From the NCBI RefSeq assembly GCF_033547155.1, contig NZ_CP137892.1, positions 4,216,001 to 4,280,000 on the forward strand: 64,000 nucleotides of DNA, given 5' to 3'. Under the pieces are notes generated by a model. The model searched no databases. It had not been told where the DNA came from and was given only the letters and a program-made list of their open reading frames with translations. The DNA is from Pseudomonas benzenivorans. GTDB taxonomy: Bacteria; Pseudomonadota; Gammaproteobacteria; Pseudomonadales; Pseudomonadaceae. Each line of letters starts with the position of its first letter. Within the stretch, counting starts at the first letter, position 1. The position numbers and the translations under genes are program-made. Positions 54,998 to 63,430 of the stretch are shown piece by piece.

Positions 54998-56371
54998 TCA
55001 GCTCAATACGGCCTTGGCGGTCAGGTCGAGGCACAGGCGCGCCTTTTCCACCAGCTCGTCGATCTCCGCCTTGCCGATCACCAGCGGCGGCGAAATGATC
55101 ATGGTGTCGCCGACCGCGCGCATGATCAGGCCGTTGTCGAAGCAGTGACCGCGACAGATCATGCCCACGCCCAGCTCGCCCGGGAAACGCCCGCGGCTGG
55201 CCTTGTCCTTGACCAGTTCGATGGCCCCGAGCATGCCGACGCCGCGCACTTCGCCCACCAGCGGGTGGTCGGCCAATTCACGCAGGCGTTTCTGCAAATA
55301 GGGTGCCGTCTCCTCCCGGACCCGCTCGACGATCTTCTCGTCGCGCAGGATGCGCAGGTTCTCCAGGGCCACGGCGGCGCCCACCGGGTGCCCCGAATAG
55401 GTGAAGCCATGGTTGAAGTCGCCGCCCTGGTTGAGCACCTCGACGATCTCGTCGCGCACGATCAGCCCGCCCATGGGCACATAGCCGGAGGTCAGGCCCT
55501 TGGCGATGGTCATCATGTCCGGGGTGTTGCCGTAGTAGTCGCTGCCGAACCATTCGCCGGTACGGCCGAAGCCGCAGATGACCTCGTCGGCGACGAACAG
55601 GATCTCGTACTTGGCAAGGATCTCGCGGATCTTCGGCCAGTAGCTGTCCGGCGGGATGATCACCCCGCCGGCGCCCTGGATCGGCTCGGCGATGAAGGCG
55701 GCGACGTTCTCTTCGCCGACCTCGAGAATCTTCTGCTCCAGCTGCTCGGCGGCCCAGACGCCGAACTCGTCCGGCGACATGTCGCCGCCTTCGCCGAACC
55801 AGTATGGCTGCGGGATATGCTCGATGCCCGGAATCGGCAGGTCGCCCTGCTCGTGCATGAACTTCATGCCGCCCAGGCTGGCGCCGGCCACGGTGGAGCC
55901 GTGGTAGCCATTGACTCGGCTGATGATCACCTTCTTGCTCGGCTTGCCCTTGAGCGCCCAGTAGTGGCGGACCATGCGCAGCATGGTGTCGTTGCCTTCG
56001 GAGCCGGAACCGGTGAAGAACACGTGGTTCATGCCGGCGGGCGCCAGCTCGGCGATGGCCTTGGCCAATTCCAGCACCGGCGGGTGGGCCGTCATGAAGA
56101 AGGTGTTGTAGAACGGCAGCTCGCGCATCTGCGCGGCGGCCGCCTGGACCAGCTCCTCGCGCCCGTACCCCACCGCCACGCACCACAGGCCGGCCATGCC
56201 GTCGAGGATCTTGTTGCCCTCGCTGTCCCACAGGTACACGCCCTCGGCCTTGGTGATGATGCGCGGGCCGACCTCCGCCAGCTGCCGGTAGTCGCTGAAC
56301 GGCGCCAGGTGGTGCTCGCGGCTCATGGCCTGCCATTCACGGGTTTTCGGGTTGTTCACGGGTTTGCTCAT
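54998..56371 (-). CDS. spuC: Putrescine (polyamine)-pyruvate aminotransferase SpuC
   Basis: 457 residues, class III aminotransferase. PLP lysine is Lys291 in TIAKGLTSGYVPMGG; the cofactor aspartate is Asp262 in ADEVICGFGRTGEWFG; GSGSEGNDTM binds phosphate. Converts putrescine to 4-aminobutanal with pyruvate as acceptor and also acts on other diamines. ATG at 56369-56371 is preceded by GAGGTGG. It lies 60 bases after spuB in the polyamine operon. Confidence 0.93.
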   Translation of the reverse strand: MSKPVNNPKTREWQAMSREHHLAPFSDYRQLAEVGPRIITKAEGVYLWDSEGNKILDGMAGLWCVAVGYGREELVQAAAAQMRELPFYNTFFMTAHPPVLELAKAIAELAPAGMNHVFFTGSGSEGNDTMLRMVRHYWALKGKPSKKVIISRVNGYHGSTVAGASLGGMKFMHEQGDLPIPGIEHIPQPYWFGEGGDMSPDEFGVWAAEQLEQKILEVGEENVAAFIAEPIQGAGGVIIPPDSYWPKIREILAKYEILFVADEVICGFGRTGEWFGSDYYGNTPDMMTIAKGLTSGYVPMGGLIVRDEIVEVLNQGGDFNHGFTYSGHPVGAAVALENLRILRDEKIVERVREETAPYLQKRLRELADHPLVGEVRGVGMLGAIELVKDKASRGRFPGELGVGMICRGHCFDNGLIMRAVGDTMIISPPLVIGKAEIDELVEKARLCLDLTAKAVLS

Positions 56372-56431
56372 AGCCACCTCAGATTGCATGCATTGCTCGG
56401 GGACCGGACGATCCGGCCGGCCCCCGCTCAC

Positions 56432-57790
56432 TCAGACCGACAACAGCAGGAACTCACGCTCCCAGGAGCTGATCACCCGCTTGAAGTTCTCGTGCTCGGC
56501 GCGCTTGACCGCGACATAACCGCTGACGAACTTGCCGCCCAGATACTCCTTCACGGTCTCGCAGGTCTCCATGCGCTCCAGCGCCGCCTCCAGGGTCAGC
56601 GGCAGGCGCAGGTTGCGCCGCTCGTAGCCGCGGCCCACCACCGGGGCGCTCGGCTCGATGCCCTCGACCATGCCGATATAGCCGCACAGCAGGCTGGCGG
56701 CCAGGGCCAGGTAGGGGTTGGCGTCGGCGCCGGCCAGGCGGTTCTCCACCCGGCGGTTCTGCGCGCCGGAGTCCGGTACGCGCAGGCCGACGGTGCGGTT
56801 CTCCTCGCCCCACTCGACGTTCACCGGCGCCGAGGTGTCCGGCAGGAAGCGGCGGAACGAATTGACGTTCGGCGCGAACAGCGGCAGCACCTCGGGGATG
56901 AACTTCTGCAGACCGCCGATGTGGTGGAGGAACAGCTCGCTCATCGAGCCGTCGTCGTTGGAGAAGATGTTCCGCCCGGTCTCCAGGTCGATGATGCTCT
57001 GGTGCAGGTGCATGGCACTGCCCGGCTCGTCGGTGATCGGCTTGGCCATGAAGGTGGCCGCCACATCGTGCTTGAGCGCGGCCTCGCGCATGGTGCGCTT
57101 GAACACCAGGATCTGGTCGGCCAATTGCAGGGCGTCGCCGTGACGGAAGTTGATCTCCATCTGCGCCGGACCTTCCTCGTGGATCAGGGTGTCCAGGTCC
57201 AGGCCCTGCAGCTCGCACCAGTCGTACATGTCTTCGAACAGCGGATCGAACTCGTTGGCCGCGTCGATGGAGAACGACTGGCGGCCGGTCTCCGGCCGCC
57301 CGGAGCGGCCCAACGGCGCCTCCAGGGGGAAGTCCGGGTCGCCGCAGCGCTTGGTCAGGTAGAACTCCATCTCCGGCGCGACGATCGGCTTCCAGCCCTT
57401 GTCGGCATAGAGCTTGAGCACCTTCTTCAGCAGGTTGCGCGGCGACAACTCGATGGGGTTGCCCTGCTTGTCGTAGGTGTCGTGGATCACCTGGGCGGTC
57501 GGCTCGATGGCCCAGGGCACCAGGTACACGGCGTTCTCGTCCGGACGGCAGACCATGTCGATGTCGGCCGGGTCGAGCAGCTCGTAGTAGACGTCGTCCT
57601 CGACATAGTCGCCGGTGACGGTCTGCAGCAGCACGCTCTCGGGGAGGCGCATGCCCTTCTCGTCGAGGAACTTGTTGGTCGGCGAAATCTTGCCACGGGC
57701 AATACCGGTAAGATCGCTGACCAGGCATTCGACTTCGGTGATTTTGCGTTCTTTCAGCCAGCTCGAAAGCTGGTCCAATTTGGCGCTCAT
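56432..57790 (-). CDS. spuB: Gamma-glutamylpolyamine synthetase SpuB
   Basis: 452 residues, glutamine synthetase superfamily (type PuuA). ATP-dependent gamma-glutamylation of polyamines. Conserved segments include EMEFYLT (metal site), NFRHGDALQLADQ, MAKPITDEPGSAMHLHQS and ENRLAGADANPYLALAA. It is shorter than ammonia-assimilating GlnA and lacks the adenylylation-loop signature, as usual for glutamyl-polyamine ligases. ATG at 57788-57790 has GAGG seven bases upstream. It starts 43 bases after the spuA stop. A second such enzyme, SpuI, is encoded at 58853. Confidence 0.92.
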   Translation of the reverse strand: MSAKLDQLSSWLKERKITEVECLVSDLTGIARGKISPTNKFLDEKGMRLPESVLLQTVTGDYVEDDVYYELLDPADIDMVCRPDENAVYLVPWAIEPTAQVIHDTYDKQGNPIELSPRNLLKKVLKLYADKGWKPIVAPEMEFYLTKRCGDPDFPLEAPLGRSGRPETGRQSFSIDAANEFDPLFEDMYDWCELQGLDLDTLIHEEGPAQMEINFRHGDALQLADQILVFKRTMREAALKHDVAATFMAKPITDEPGSAMHLHQSIIDLETGRNIFSNDDGSMSELFLHHIGGLQKFIPEVLPLFAPNVNSFRRFLPDTSAPVNVEWGEENRTVGLRVPDSGAQNRRVENRLAGADANPYLALAASLLCGYIGMVEGIEPSAPVVGRGYERRNLRLPLTLEAALERMETCETVKEYLGGKFVSGYVAVKRAEHENFKRVISSWEREFLLLSV

Positions 57791-57833
57791 AGAGACCTCA
57801 GGGTTGGAAAGAGCCGTTTCCTTTATAGTCGGC

Positions 57834-58586
57834 TCAGCGTTGCCCCGCCCTCTTCCTGCAAGCCTCACCAAAGGCCTGGAAGATGGCGAGATAATTCGGG
57901 TTGGATCCTACCTGCCACTCGGGGTGCCATTGCACCCCGAGGGCGAAACTCGGCGCACCTTCGACGGAGAAGGCTTCGATCAACCCGTCGGGCGCCAGTG
58001 CTTCTACGCGAAGGCCCGGCGCCAGACGCTCAACGCCCTGGCCATGAATGGAATTGACTTCTATCTCGCGCGGCAAGCCGAGACCGGCGAGCAGCCCGCC
58101 CGGCTGCACCTGCAGCGGGTGAGCGGGGGCATACTGCACCTCGAGCGGCGCGTCCTGCGGCTCGCGGTGGTCCATCATCCCGGGGAGCTCATGCACCTTC
58201 TGGTGCAGGCTGCCACCGAAGGCCACGTTCATCTCCTGGAAGCCGCGGCAGATGCCCAGCACCGGGATGCCGGCATCGATGGCCTGACGGATCAGCGGCA
58301 GCGTGGTGCGGTCACGCGCCGGATCGTGCTGAGTGCCGGCGCTGCTCGGCGGGCCACTATAATGATGGGGTTCGACGTTCGACGGCGAGCCGGTGAACAA
58401 CAGGCCGTGCAGATTATCGAGCAGCGACGGCTGGTCGATCAGCTCGCCCAGGGCGGGGATGATCAGTGGCAGGCCACCGGCTCCGACGACCACGGCGCGA
58501 ACATACTTGTCGCCGGTTATATGGTAGGGATGCAGACCGATCTGCTTGGTACAGGCGGTGACGCCGATCAACGGCAGGTGCGACAT
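57834..58586 (-). CDS. spuA: Gamma-glutamyl-polyamine/GABA hydrolase SpuA
   Basis: 250 residues, class I glutamine amidotransferase-like peptidase C26, the PuuD type. It removes the gamma-glutamyl group at the end of the glutamylated pathway. Catalytic triad: Cys113 in GICRGFQE, His221 and Glu223 in VQWHPEW. Also FTGSPSNVEPHHY and HGQGV. First gene of the eight-gene spu operon; an inverted repeat resembling PuuR/PauR-type sites lies 49-87 bases upstream. Confidence 0.93.
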   Translation of the reverse strand: MSHLPLIGVTACTKQIGLHPYHITGDKYVRAVVVGAGGLPLIIPALGELIDQPSLLDNLHGLLFTGSPSNVEPHHYSGPPSSAGTQHDPARDRTTLPLIRQAIDAGIPVLGICRGFQEMNVAFGGSLHQKVHELPGMMDHREPQDAPLEVQYAPAHPLQVQPGGLLAGLGLPREIEVNSIHGQGVERLAPGLRVEALAPDGLIEAFSVEGAPSFALGVQWHPEWQVGSNPNYLAIFQAFGEACRKRAGQR

Positions 58587-58634
58587 GGGACACCCGTTTT
58601 ATTGCTGTTATGGGTTTGAGCCGAGCTTAGCGTT

Positions 58635-58673
58635 GTTCATTTTTTTACACAATAGCCATGTAAAAAATTGAAC
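58635..58673. promoter_or_regulatory. Operator-like inverted repeat between spuA and spuI
   Basis: Left arm GTTCATTTTTTTACA (58635-58649) and right arm TGTAAAAAATTGAAC (58659-58673) are complementary at 14 of 15 positions, spacer CAATAGCCA. The half site AAAAAATTGAACA is close to the E. coli PuuR recognition sequence as I recall it (AAAATATAATGAACA). This fits control by an Xre-cupin regulator of the PuuR/PauR family, encoded elsewhere. The site is in the 266-base divergent region and could control both directions. Confidence 0.65.
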
Positions 58674-58691
58674 ACAGTCCGCCGGGCGGCA

Positions 58692-58705
58692 CGCCAGCAC
58701 TGGCG
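58692..58705. promoter_or_regulatory. 14-bp palindrome in the spuA-spuI promoter region
   Basis: CGCCAG-CA-CTGGCG, perfectly symmetric, 148 bases ahead of spuI. A second small hairpin GCCCT-TTTTT-AGGGC follows at 58743-58757, and a TTGACA hexamer at 58772-58777. These could belong to the spuI promoter, but no well-spaced -10 box was found. Confidence 0.3.
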
Positions 58706-58852
58706 CTGCGCGCCCTGAAACGCCCTAATATTTGGCCGCACGGCCCTTTTTTAGGGCAGAATACGCCTCGCTTGACAGCGCTAGGTGTTTAGGATTGACT
58801 CACAGTCGTGCAGTTGCATGATTGATATTTTTAACAAAAAAGGTGTTGCATC

Positions 58853-60232
58853 ATGTCGGTACCCCCGCGTGCCGTTCAGCTTAATGAAGCGAACGCGTTC
58901 CTTAAGGAACATCCTGAGGTCCAGTTCGTCGACCTTCTCATTGCAGATATGAATGGCGTGGTGCGCGGCAAGCGCATCGAACGCGCCAGCCTTCACAAGG
59001 TGTACGAGAAAGGCATCAACCTGCCGGCTTCTCTGTTCGCCCTGGATATCAACGGCTCCACGGTGGAAAGCACCGGCCTGGGCCTGGATATCGGCGACGC
59101 CGACCGTATCTGCTTCCCCATCCCCAATACCCTGAGCAACGAGCCATGGCAGAAGCGCCCCACCGCGCAACTGCTGATGACCATGCACGAGCTGGACGGC
59201 ACGCCTTTCTTCGCCGACCCTCGCGAGGTATTGCGCCAGGTGGTGCAGAAGTTCGACGAACTAGGCCTGACCATCTGCGCCGCTTTCGAACTGGAGTTCT
59301 ACCTGATCGACCAGGAGAACGTGAACGGCCGTCCGCAGCCGCCGCGTTCGCCGATCTCCGGCAAGCGCCCGCATTCGACCCAGGTCTACCTGATCGATGA
59401 CCTCGACGAGTATGTCGACTGCCTGCAGGACATGCTCGAAGCCGCCAAGGAGCAAGCCCTGCCGGCCGACGCCATCGTCAAGGAGAGTGCCCCGGCGCAG
59501 TTCGAGGTCAACCTGCATCACACCAACGATGCGCTCAAGGCCTGCGACTACGCGCTGCTGCTCAAGCGCCTGATCAAGAACATCGCCTACGACCACGAGA
59601 TGGACTCGACCTTCATGGCCAAGCCCTACCCGGGCCAGGCCGGCAACGGTCTGCACGTGCACATCTCGCTGCTCGACAAGGAAACCGGCAAGAACATCTT
59701 CACCTCCGAGGACCCGCTGCAGAGCGACGTGCTGCGCCACGCCATCGGCGGCATCCTCGACACCATGCCGGCGTCGATGGCCTTCCTCTGCCCGAACGTC
59801 AACTCCTACCGCCGCTTCGGCGCCCAGTTCTATGTGCCGAACGCGCCGAGCTGGGGCCTGGACAACCGCACCGTGGCGGTGCGCGTGCCGACCGGCAGTG
59901 CCGATGCGGTGCGCATCGAACACCGGGTCGCCGGTGCCGATGCCAACCCCTACCTGATGATGGCGGCGATCCTCGCCGGCATTCACCACGGCATGACCAA
60001 CAAGATCGAGCCGGGCGAGCCGATCGAGGGCAACTCCTACGAGCAGCTGGAGCAGAGCCTGCCGAACAACCTGCGCGATGCCCTGCGCGAGCTGGACGAC
60101 AGCGAGGTGCTGAACAAGTACATCAGCCCCGAGTACATCGACATCTTCGTCGCGTGCAAGGAAGCCGAGTTGGAGGAGTTCGAGACCACCATCTCCGACC
60201 TCGAGTACAACTGGTACCTGCACACCGTGTAA
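58853..60232 (+). CDS. spuI: Glutamylpolyamine synthetase SpuI
   Basis: 459 residues, glutamine synthetase superfamily, paralogue of SpuB. AFELEFYLIDQENVNG (metal site), NLHHTNDALKACDYALL, MAKPYPGQAGNGLHVH and EHRVAGADANPYLMMAA are conserved. It has the short-loop architecture of polyamine or amine ligases rather than GlnA. As I recall, SpuI in P. aeruginosa glutamylates putrescine and other diamines. It is divergent from spuA across the operator region; upstream bases near the start are A-rich (AACAAAAAAGG). A hairpin terminator follows. Confidence 0.9.
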   Translation: MSVPPRAVQLNEANAFLKEHPEVQFVDLLIADMNGVVRGKRIERASLHKVYEKGINLPASLFALDINGSTVESTGLGLDIGDADRICFPIPNTLSNEPWQKRPTAQLLMTMHELDGTPFFADPREVLRQVVQKFDELGLTICAAFELEFYLIDQENVNGRPQPPRSPISGKRPHSTQVYLIDDLDEYVDCLQDMLEAAKEQALPADAIVKESAPAQFEVNLHHTNDALKACDYALLLKRLIKNIAYDHEMDSTFMAKPYPGQAGNGLHVHISLLDKETGKNIFTSEDPLQSDVLRHAIGGILDTMPASMAFLCPNVNSYRRFGAQFYVPNAPSWGLDNRTVAVRVPTGSADAVRIEHRVAGADANPYLMMAAILAGIHHGMTNKIEPGEPIEGNSYEQLEQSLPNNLRDALRELDDSEVLNKYISPEYIDIFVACKEAELEEFETTISDLEYNWYLHTV

Positions 60233-60243
60233 GCAACACCCCC

Positions 60244-60266
60244 GACGCCGGCCTCGAGCCGGCGTC
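60244..60266 (+). terminator. Hairpin terminator after spuI
   Basis: Nine-bp stem GACGCCGGC/GCCGGCGTC (60244-60252, 60258-60266), loop CTCGA, followed by GTTCTATT. It begins 12 bases after the spuI stop. Confidence 0.7.
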
Positions 60267-60394
60267 GTTCTATTCAGCCGGACCCGTCGCATCCTGCTCG
60301 CCTGTCGCGCGGGCGGGCAGCGGCCGGCCTGCGCTTGCCGCACCCGACGGCCGCGCCGGATGGCGTGGACCACCATGCTGACAGGGAGACGCCC

Positions 60395-61453
60395 ATGCCC
60401 CGCTTGTTTGCTTCGCTGCTGCTTGCCCTGACGCCGCTGCTGGCCGGCGCCGAGGAGGTCATCCGCTTCTACAACTGGAACGACTACATCGCCCCGCAGG
60501 TGCTCAAGGACTTCGAGGCCGAAACCGGCATCCGCGTCGAATACCGCACCTTCAGCACCGATGCCGAACTGGACCAGGCCCTGGCCAGCGGCGAAGCCAT
60601 CGACCTCGCCGTGCCCTCGAACGACGAACTGCCGGGTCTGATCGCAGCCGGCACCCTGCAGCCCCTGGACTTCAAGCGGCTGCCCAACCGCGCCCACCTG
60701 GACAAGGAACTGCTGAGCAAGCTGGCCGCGGTGGACCCGAACAATCGCCATGCCGTGCCCTACCTGTGGGGCGCGGTGGGCCTGGCCATCAACACGGCGC
60801 AGGCCGAGGCCGCGTTCGGCGGGCCGCTGCCGGACAGCTGGAGCCTGCTGTTCGACGCCGCGCAGAGCGCACGCCTGGCCAGCTGCGGCATCAGCCTGCT
60901 GGATGCGCCGGACGAGACCCTGTCGCTGCTGCTCAACTACCAGGGTCGCAACCTGACGCGCAGCGCGCCGAGCCGCATCGAGCGCGCCGCCAGCGTGCTC
61001 GACGGCCTGCGCCCCCACCTGCGCTACATCGACAGCGAGCGCTACATCGACGACCTCAACCACGGCCGCCTGTGCCTGGCCATGGCCTGGGTCGGCGACG
61101 CCCTGGCCGCCGCCGACGCCGGCCAACCGGTGCGCTTCGTGGTGCCGGACGAGGGCTCGGTGCTGTTCATCGACAACCTGGTGATCCCGCGTAGCGCCCG
61201 CCGCGCCGACCTGGCCCACCGCCTCATCGACTACCTGCTGCAACCCGAGGTCGCCGCCCGGATCACCGAGGAGACCCTCTACCCCAACGGCAATGCCGAC
61301 TCCCAGGCGTTTCTCGACCCGGCCCTGCGCAGCCAGCCCGGGCTCTACCCGGATCGCGACACCAAGCGCCGCCTGTACGCCCTGACGGCCATGCCGGAGA
61401 AGCATGCCGTCGTCCGCGACCGGGTCTGGACGCGCTTTCGCGACGCCCCCTGA
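60395..61453 (+). CDS. Polyamine-type periplasmic binding protein without its own permease
   Basis: 352 residues, PotF family, corresponding to PA0295 by position as I recall it. Signal peptide to about LLAGA-EE (residue 18). VIRFYNWNDYIAPQ, FETG-type strand and PYLWGAVGLAIN match the family, but the FDSNE motif of SpuD/SpuE reads FSTDAEL here and the specificity position has LFIDNLVIP, phenylalanine rather than tryptophan. It is more divergent than SpuD is from SpuE. No ATPase or permease is adjacent, so it may use SpuFGH or act as a sensor. Lies 80 bases before the TetR gene of the agmatine locus, so agmatine is a reasonable ligand guess. GGGAG lies about six bases before the ATG. Confidence 0.82.
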   Translation: MPRLFASLLLALTPLLAGAEEVIRFYNWNDYIAPQVLKDFEAETGIRVEYRTFSTDAELDQALASGEAIDLAVPSNDELPGLIAAGTLQPLDFKRLPNRAHLDKELLSKLAAVDPNNRHAVPYLWGAVGLAINTAQAEAAFGGPLPDSWSLLFDAAQSARLASCGISLLDAPDETLSLLLNYQGRNLTRSAPSRIERAASVLDGLRPHLRYIDSERYIDDLNHGRLCLAMAWVGDALAAADAGQPVRFVVPDEGSVLFIDNLVIPRSARRADLAHRLIDYLLQPEVAARITEETLYPNGNADSQAFLDPALRSQPGLYPDRDTKRRLYALTAMPEKHAVVRDRVWTRFRDAP

Positions 61454-61467
61454 GCCCCGGCCGGGGC
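61454..61467 (+). terminator. 14-bp perfect palindrome after the polyamine binding-protein gene
   Basis: GCCCCGG directly followed by CCGGGGC, starting on the base after the stop codon. No T-run. As a hairpin it would have a very small loop. It is the fifth binding-protein gene in this window with a GC-rich inverted repeat right behind it. Confidence 0.45.
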
Positions 61468-61533
61468 GCCTGCGGCTTGCTTCCGGGACGACGGCTGACG
61501 TCCAATAAGCCGTCCCCTGCCGAGAAGACCGCC

Positions 61534-62181
61534 ATGCCGCGCCCCGCCACCGCCCGCAAACCCCGCGCCAGCAGCCAGGCGCGCATCGCCGTGATCCTCG
61601 CCGCCGCCCGCGAACTGCTCGCCGAACAGGGCGTGGCCGGCCTGTCGATCTACAGCGTGGCCGAGCGCGCGGCGATCCCGCCGTCCTCGGTGTACCACTT
61701 CTTCGCCAGCGTACCGGCGCTGCTCGAAGCCCTGACCGCGGATATCCACGCCGCCTTTCGCGCCAGCCTGCAGGCGCCGGTGGCCCACGCCGAGCTGGAC
61801 GCCTGGCGCGACCTGTCGCGCATCGTCGAGCGGCGCATGCTGGCGATCTACGCCGAGGATGCCGCCGCCCGTCAGCTGATCCTCGCCCAGCACGGCCTGG
61901 CCGAGGTGACCCAGGCCGACCGCCAGCACGACATCGAGCTGGGCCAGTTGATGCAGGCGCTGTTCCAGCGCCACTTCGTCCTGCCGCCACTGCCGGAGGA
62001 TGTCGACGTGTTCGCCCTGGCCATGGAGCTGGGCGACCGCGTCTACGCCCGCTCGGTGCAGCTGCACGGTCAGATCAGCCCGCGCCTGGCCGAGGAGGGC
62101 ATGCGCGTGTTCGACGCCTACCTGGGCCTGTACCTGCCGCCCTGCCTGCCGAAGCGAGCCCAACCACTGCTACCCGACTAG
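61534..62181 (+). CDS. aguR: TetR-family regulator of agmatine utilisation, AguR type
   Basis: 215 residues. N-terminal TetR helix-turn-helix (about 15-62): ARIAVILAAARELLAEQGVAGLSIYSVAERA, then SSVYHFFAS, shown here in two parts. The C-terminal domain is helical and ligand-binding. Position directly upstream of aguB and aguA, as in P. aeruginosa where AguR represses aguBA and responds to agmatine and N-carbamoylputrescine. The ATG at 61534 is chosen; an earlier ATG would add 19 unrelated residues. The 227-base AT-rich region behind it probably contains its operator. Confidence 0.83.
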   Translation: MPRPATARKPRASSQARIAVILAAARELLAEQGVAGLSIYSVAERAAIPPSSVYHFFASVPALLEALTADIHAAFRASLQAPVAHAELDAWRDLSRIVERRMLAIYAEDAAARQLILAQHGLAEVTQADRQHDIELGQLMQALFQRHFVLPPLPEDVDVFALAMELGDRVYARSVQLHGQISPRLAEEGMRVFDAYLGLYLPPCLPKRAQPLLPD

Positions 62182-62231
62182 GCGCTGCCTGCCATCTCCA
62201 GTGACAGGCCTGCTCCACACCGACAAAAATC

Positions 62232-62314
62232 GATTTATATCCGCATAAATCAATATTTATATTTTCAATAAGGAATTTTCCGCTTTAAAAGCCGATTTTT
62301 ATCGGTTATAAATC
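62232..62314. promoter_or_regulatory. AT-rich operator region upstream of aguB
   Basis: The region 62221-62318 is strikingly AT-rich within a GC-rich genome. It holds GATTTAT-6-ATAAATC (62232-62251, perfect arms) and a related pair GATTTTTAT-5-ATAAATC (62294-62314), about 63 bases apart, with similar leading bases (AATCGATTT, AGCCGATTT). Between them is TTTATATTTTCAATAAGG, suitable for a -10 region. Repeated inverted sites ahead of aguB suit a TetR dimer such as AguR. Confidence 0.6.
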
Positions 62315-62408
62315 CACAACCGCTCGCCCCCCCCCGTCGAGCCGGCATCGTCATCGGCCGCCCGCTGACTCATTGCGGCCACCGTTCATCGTTCCTACGA
62401 GGTGTTCC

Positions 62409-63287
62409 ATGTCCCGCATCGTTACCGTCGCCGCCACCCAGATGGCCTGCTCCTGGGATCGCGCCGCCAATATCGCCAACGCCGAGAAGCTGGTGCGCCA
62501 GGCCGCCGCCCAGGGCGCGCAGATCATCCTGATCCAGGAGCTGTTCGAGACCCCCTACTTCTGCCAGAAGCCCAACCCGGACTACCTGCAGCTGGCCACC
62601 CCGGTCGAGGCCAACGAGGCCATCGCCCACTTCCAGAAGATCGCCAAGGAGCTCCAGGTGGTGCTGCCGATCAGCTTCTTCGAGCTGGCCGGGCGGGCAC
62701 GCTACAACAGCATCGCAATCATCGACGCCGACGGCAGCAACCTCGGCATCTATCGCAAGAGCCACATCCCGGACGGCCCCGGCTACCACGAGAAGTACTA
62801 CTTCAACCCGGGCGACACCGGCTTCAAGGTGTGGAACACCCGCTACGCCAGGATCGGCGTGGGCATCTGCTGGGACCAATGGTTCCCCGAGTGCGCGCGC
62901 AGCATGGCCCTGCTCGGCGCCGAAATCCTCTTCTACCCCACCGCCATCGGCAGCGAGCCCCATGACCCGACCATCAGCTCCCGCGACCACTGGCAGCGCG
63001 TGCAGCAGGGCCACGCCGGCGCCAACCTGATGCCGCTGGTGGCGAGCAACCGCATCGGCCGCGAGGACCAGGACGGCTACCACATCACCTTCTACGGCAG
63101 TTCCTTCATCGCCGACCAGTTCGGCCAGAAGGTCGAGGAGCTGAACCAGACCGAGGAAGGCGTGCTGGTGCACCGCTTCGACCTCGACCGGCTGGAGCAC
63201 ATCCGTAGCGCCTGGGGCAGCTTCCGCGACCGCCGGCCGAACCTCTATGGCCCGCTCAAGACCCTGGACGGCGCCCTGGAGTCCTGA
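62409..63287 (+). CDS. aguB: N-carbamoylputrescine amidase
   Basis: AguB, 292 residues, nitrilase superfamily. Hydrolyses N-carbamoylputrescine to putrescine, CO2 and ammonia. The catalytic triad is Glu44 (QELFETPYF), Lys117 (YRKSHIPDG) and Cys154 (GVGICWDQWFPE). Length equals the P. aeruginosa enzyme as I recall. ATG at 62409. It is followed after 143 bases by aguA, and makes putrescine for the SpuC and SpuB/SpuI routes encoded nearby. Confidence 0.95.
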   Translation: MSRIVTVAATQMACSWDRAANIANAEKLVRQAAAQGAQIILIQELFETPYFCQKPNPDYLQLATPVEANEAIAHFQKIAKELQVVLPISFFELAGRARYNSIAIIDADGSNLGIYRKSHIPDGPGYHEKYYFNPGDTGFKVWNTRYARIGVGICWDQWFPECARSMALLGAEILFYPTAIGSEPHDPTISSRDHWQRVQQGHAGANLMPLVASNRIGREDQDGYHITFYGSSFIADQFGQKVEELNQTEEGVLVHRFDLDRLEHIRSAWGSFRDRRPNLYGPLKTLDGALES

Positions 63288-63301
63288 TCGCCAGATGACC
63301 T

Positions 63302-63346
63302 GTAGGGTGGGTCGAGGCGCACAGCGCCGCTACCCATCGCCACCCG
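63302..63346. repeat. Intergenic repeat element between aguB and aguA
   Basis: Begins GTAGGGTGGGT, has an internal hairpin GGCGC-ACA-GCGCC (63316-63328) and ends with ACCCATCGCCACCC, so it folds back on itself. Same family as the element at 42715 and as widespread Pseudomonas intergenic repeats starting GTAGGGTGG. It separates two co-directional agmatine genes. Confidence 0.5.
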
Positions 63347-63430
63347 ACTATGGCTAGCGCTACGCTTAACCTACGCGGCCCGACCTGTGCGGGCCACTCC
63401 CCCTAGCCAGTTCCACGTTTTGGTGACCCA

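Noticed and set aside
59261..61990. A 909-codon minus-strand frame opposite spuI, the orphan binding protein and aguR
   Set aside because: Antisense shadow of three recognised genes; no ribosome site and no recognisable domain.
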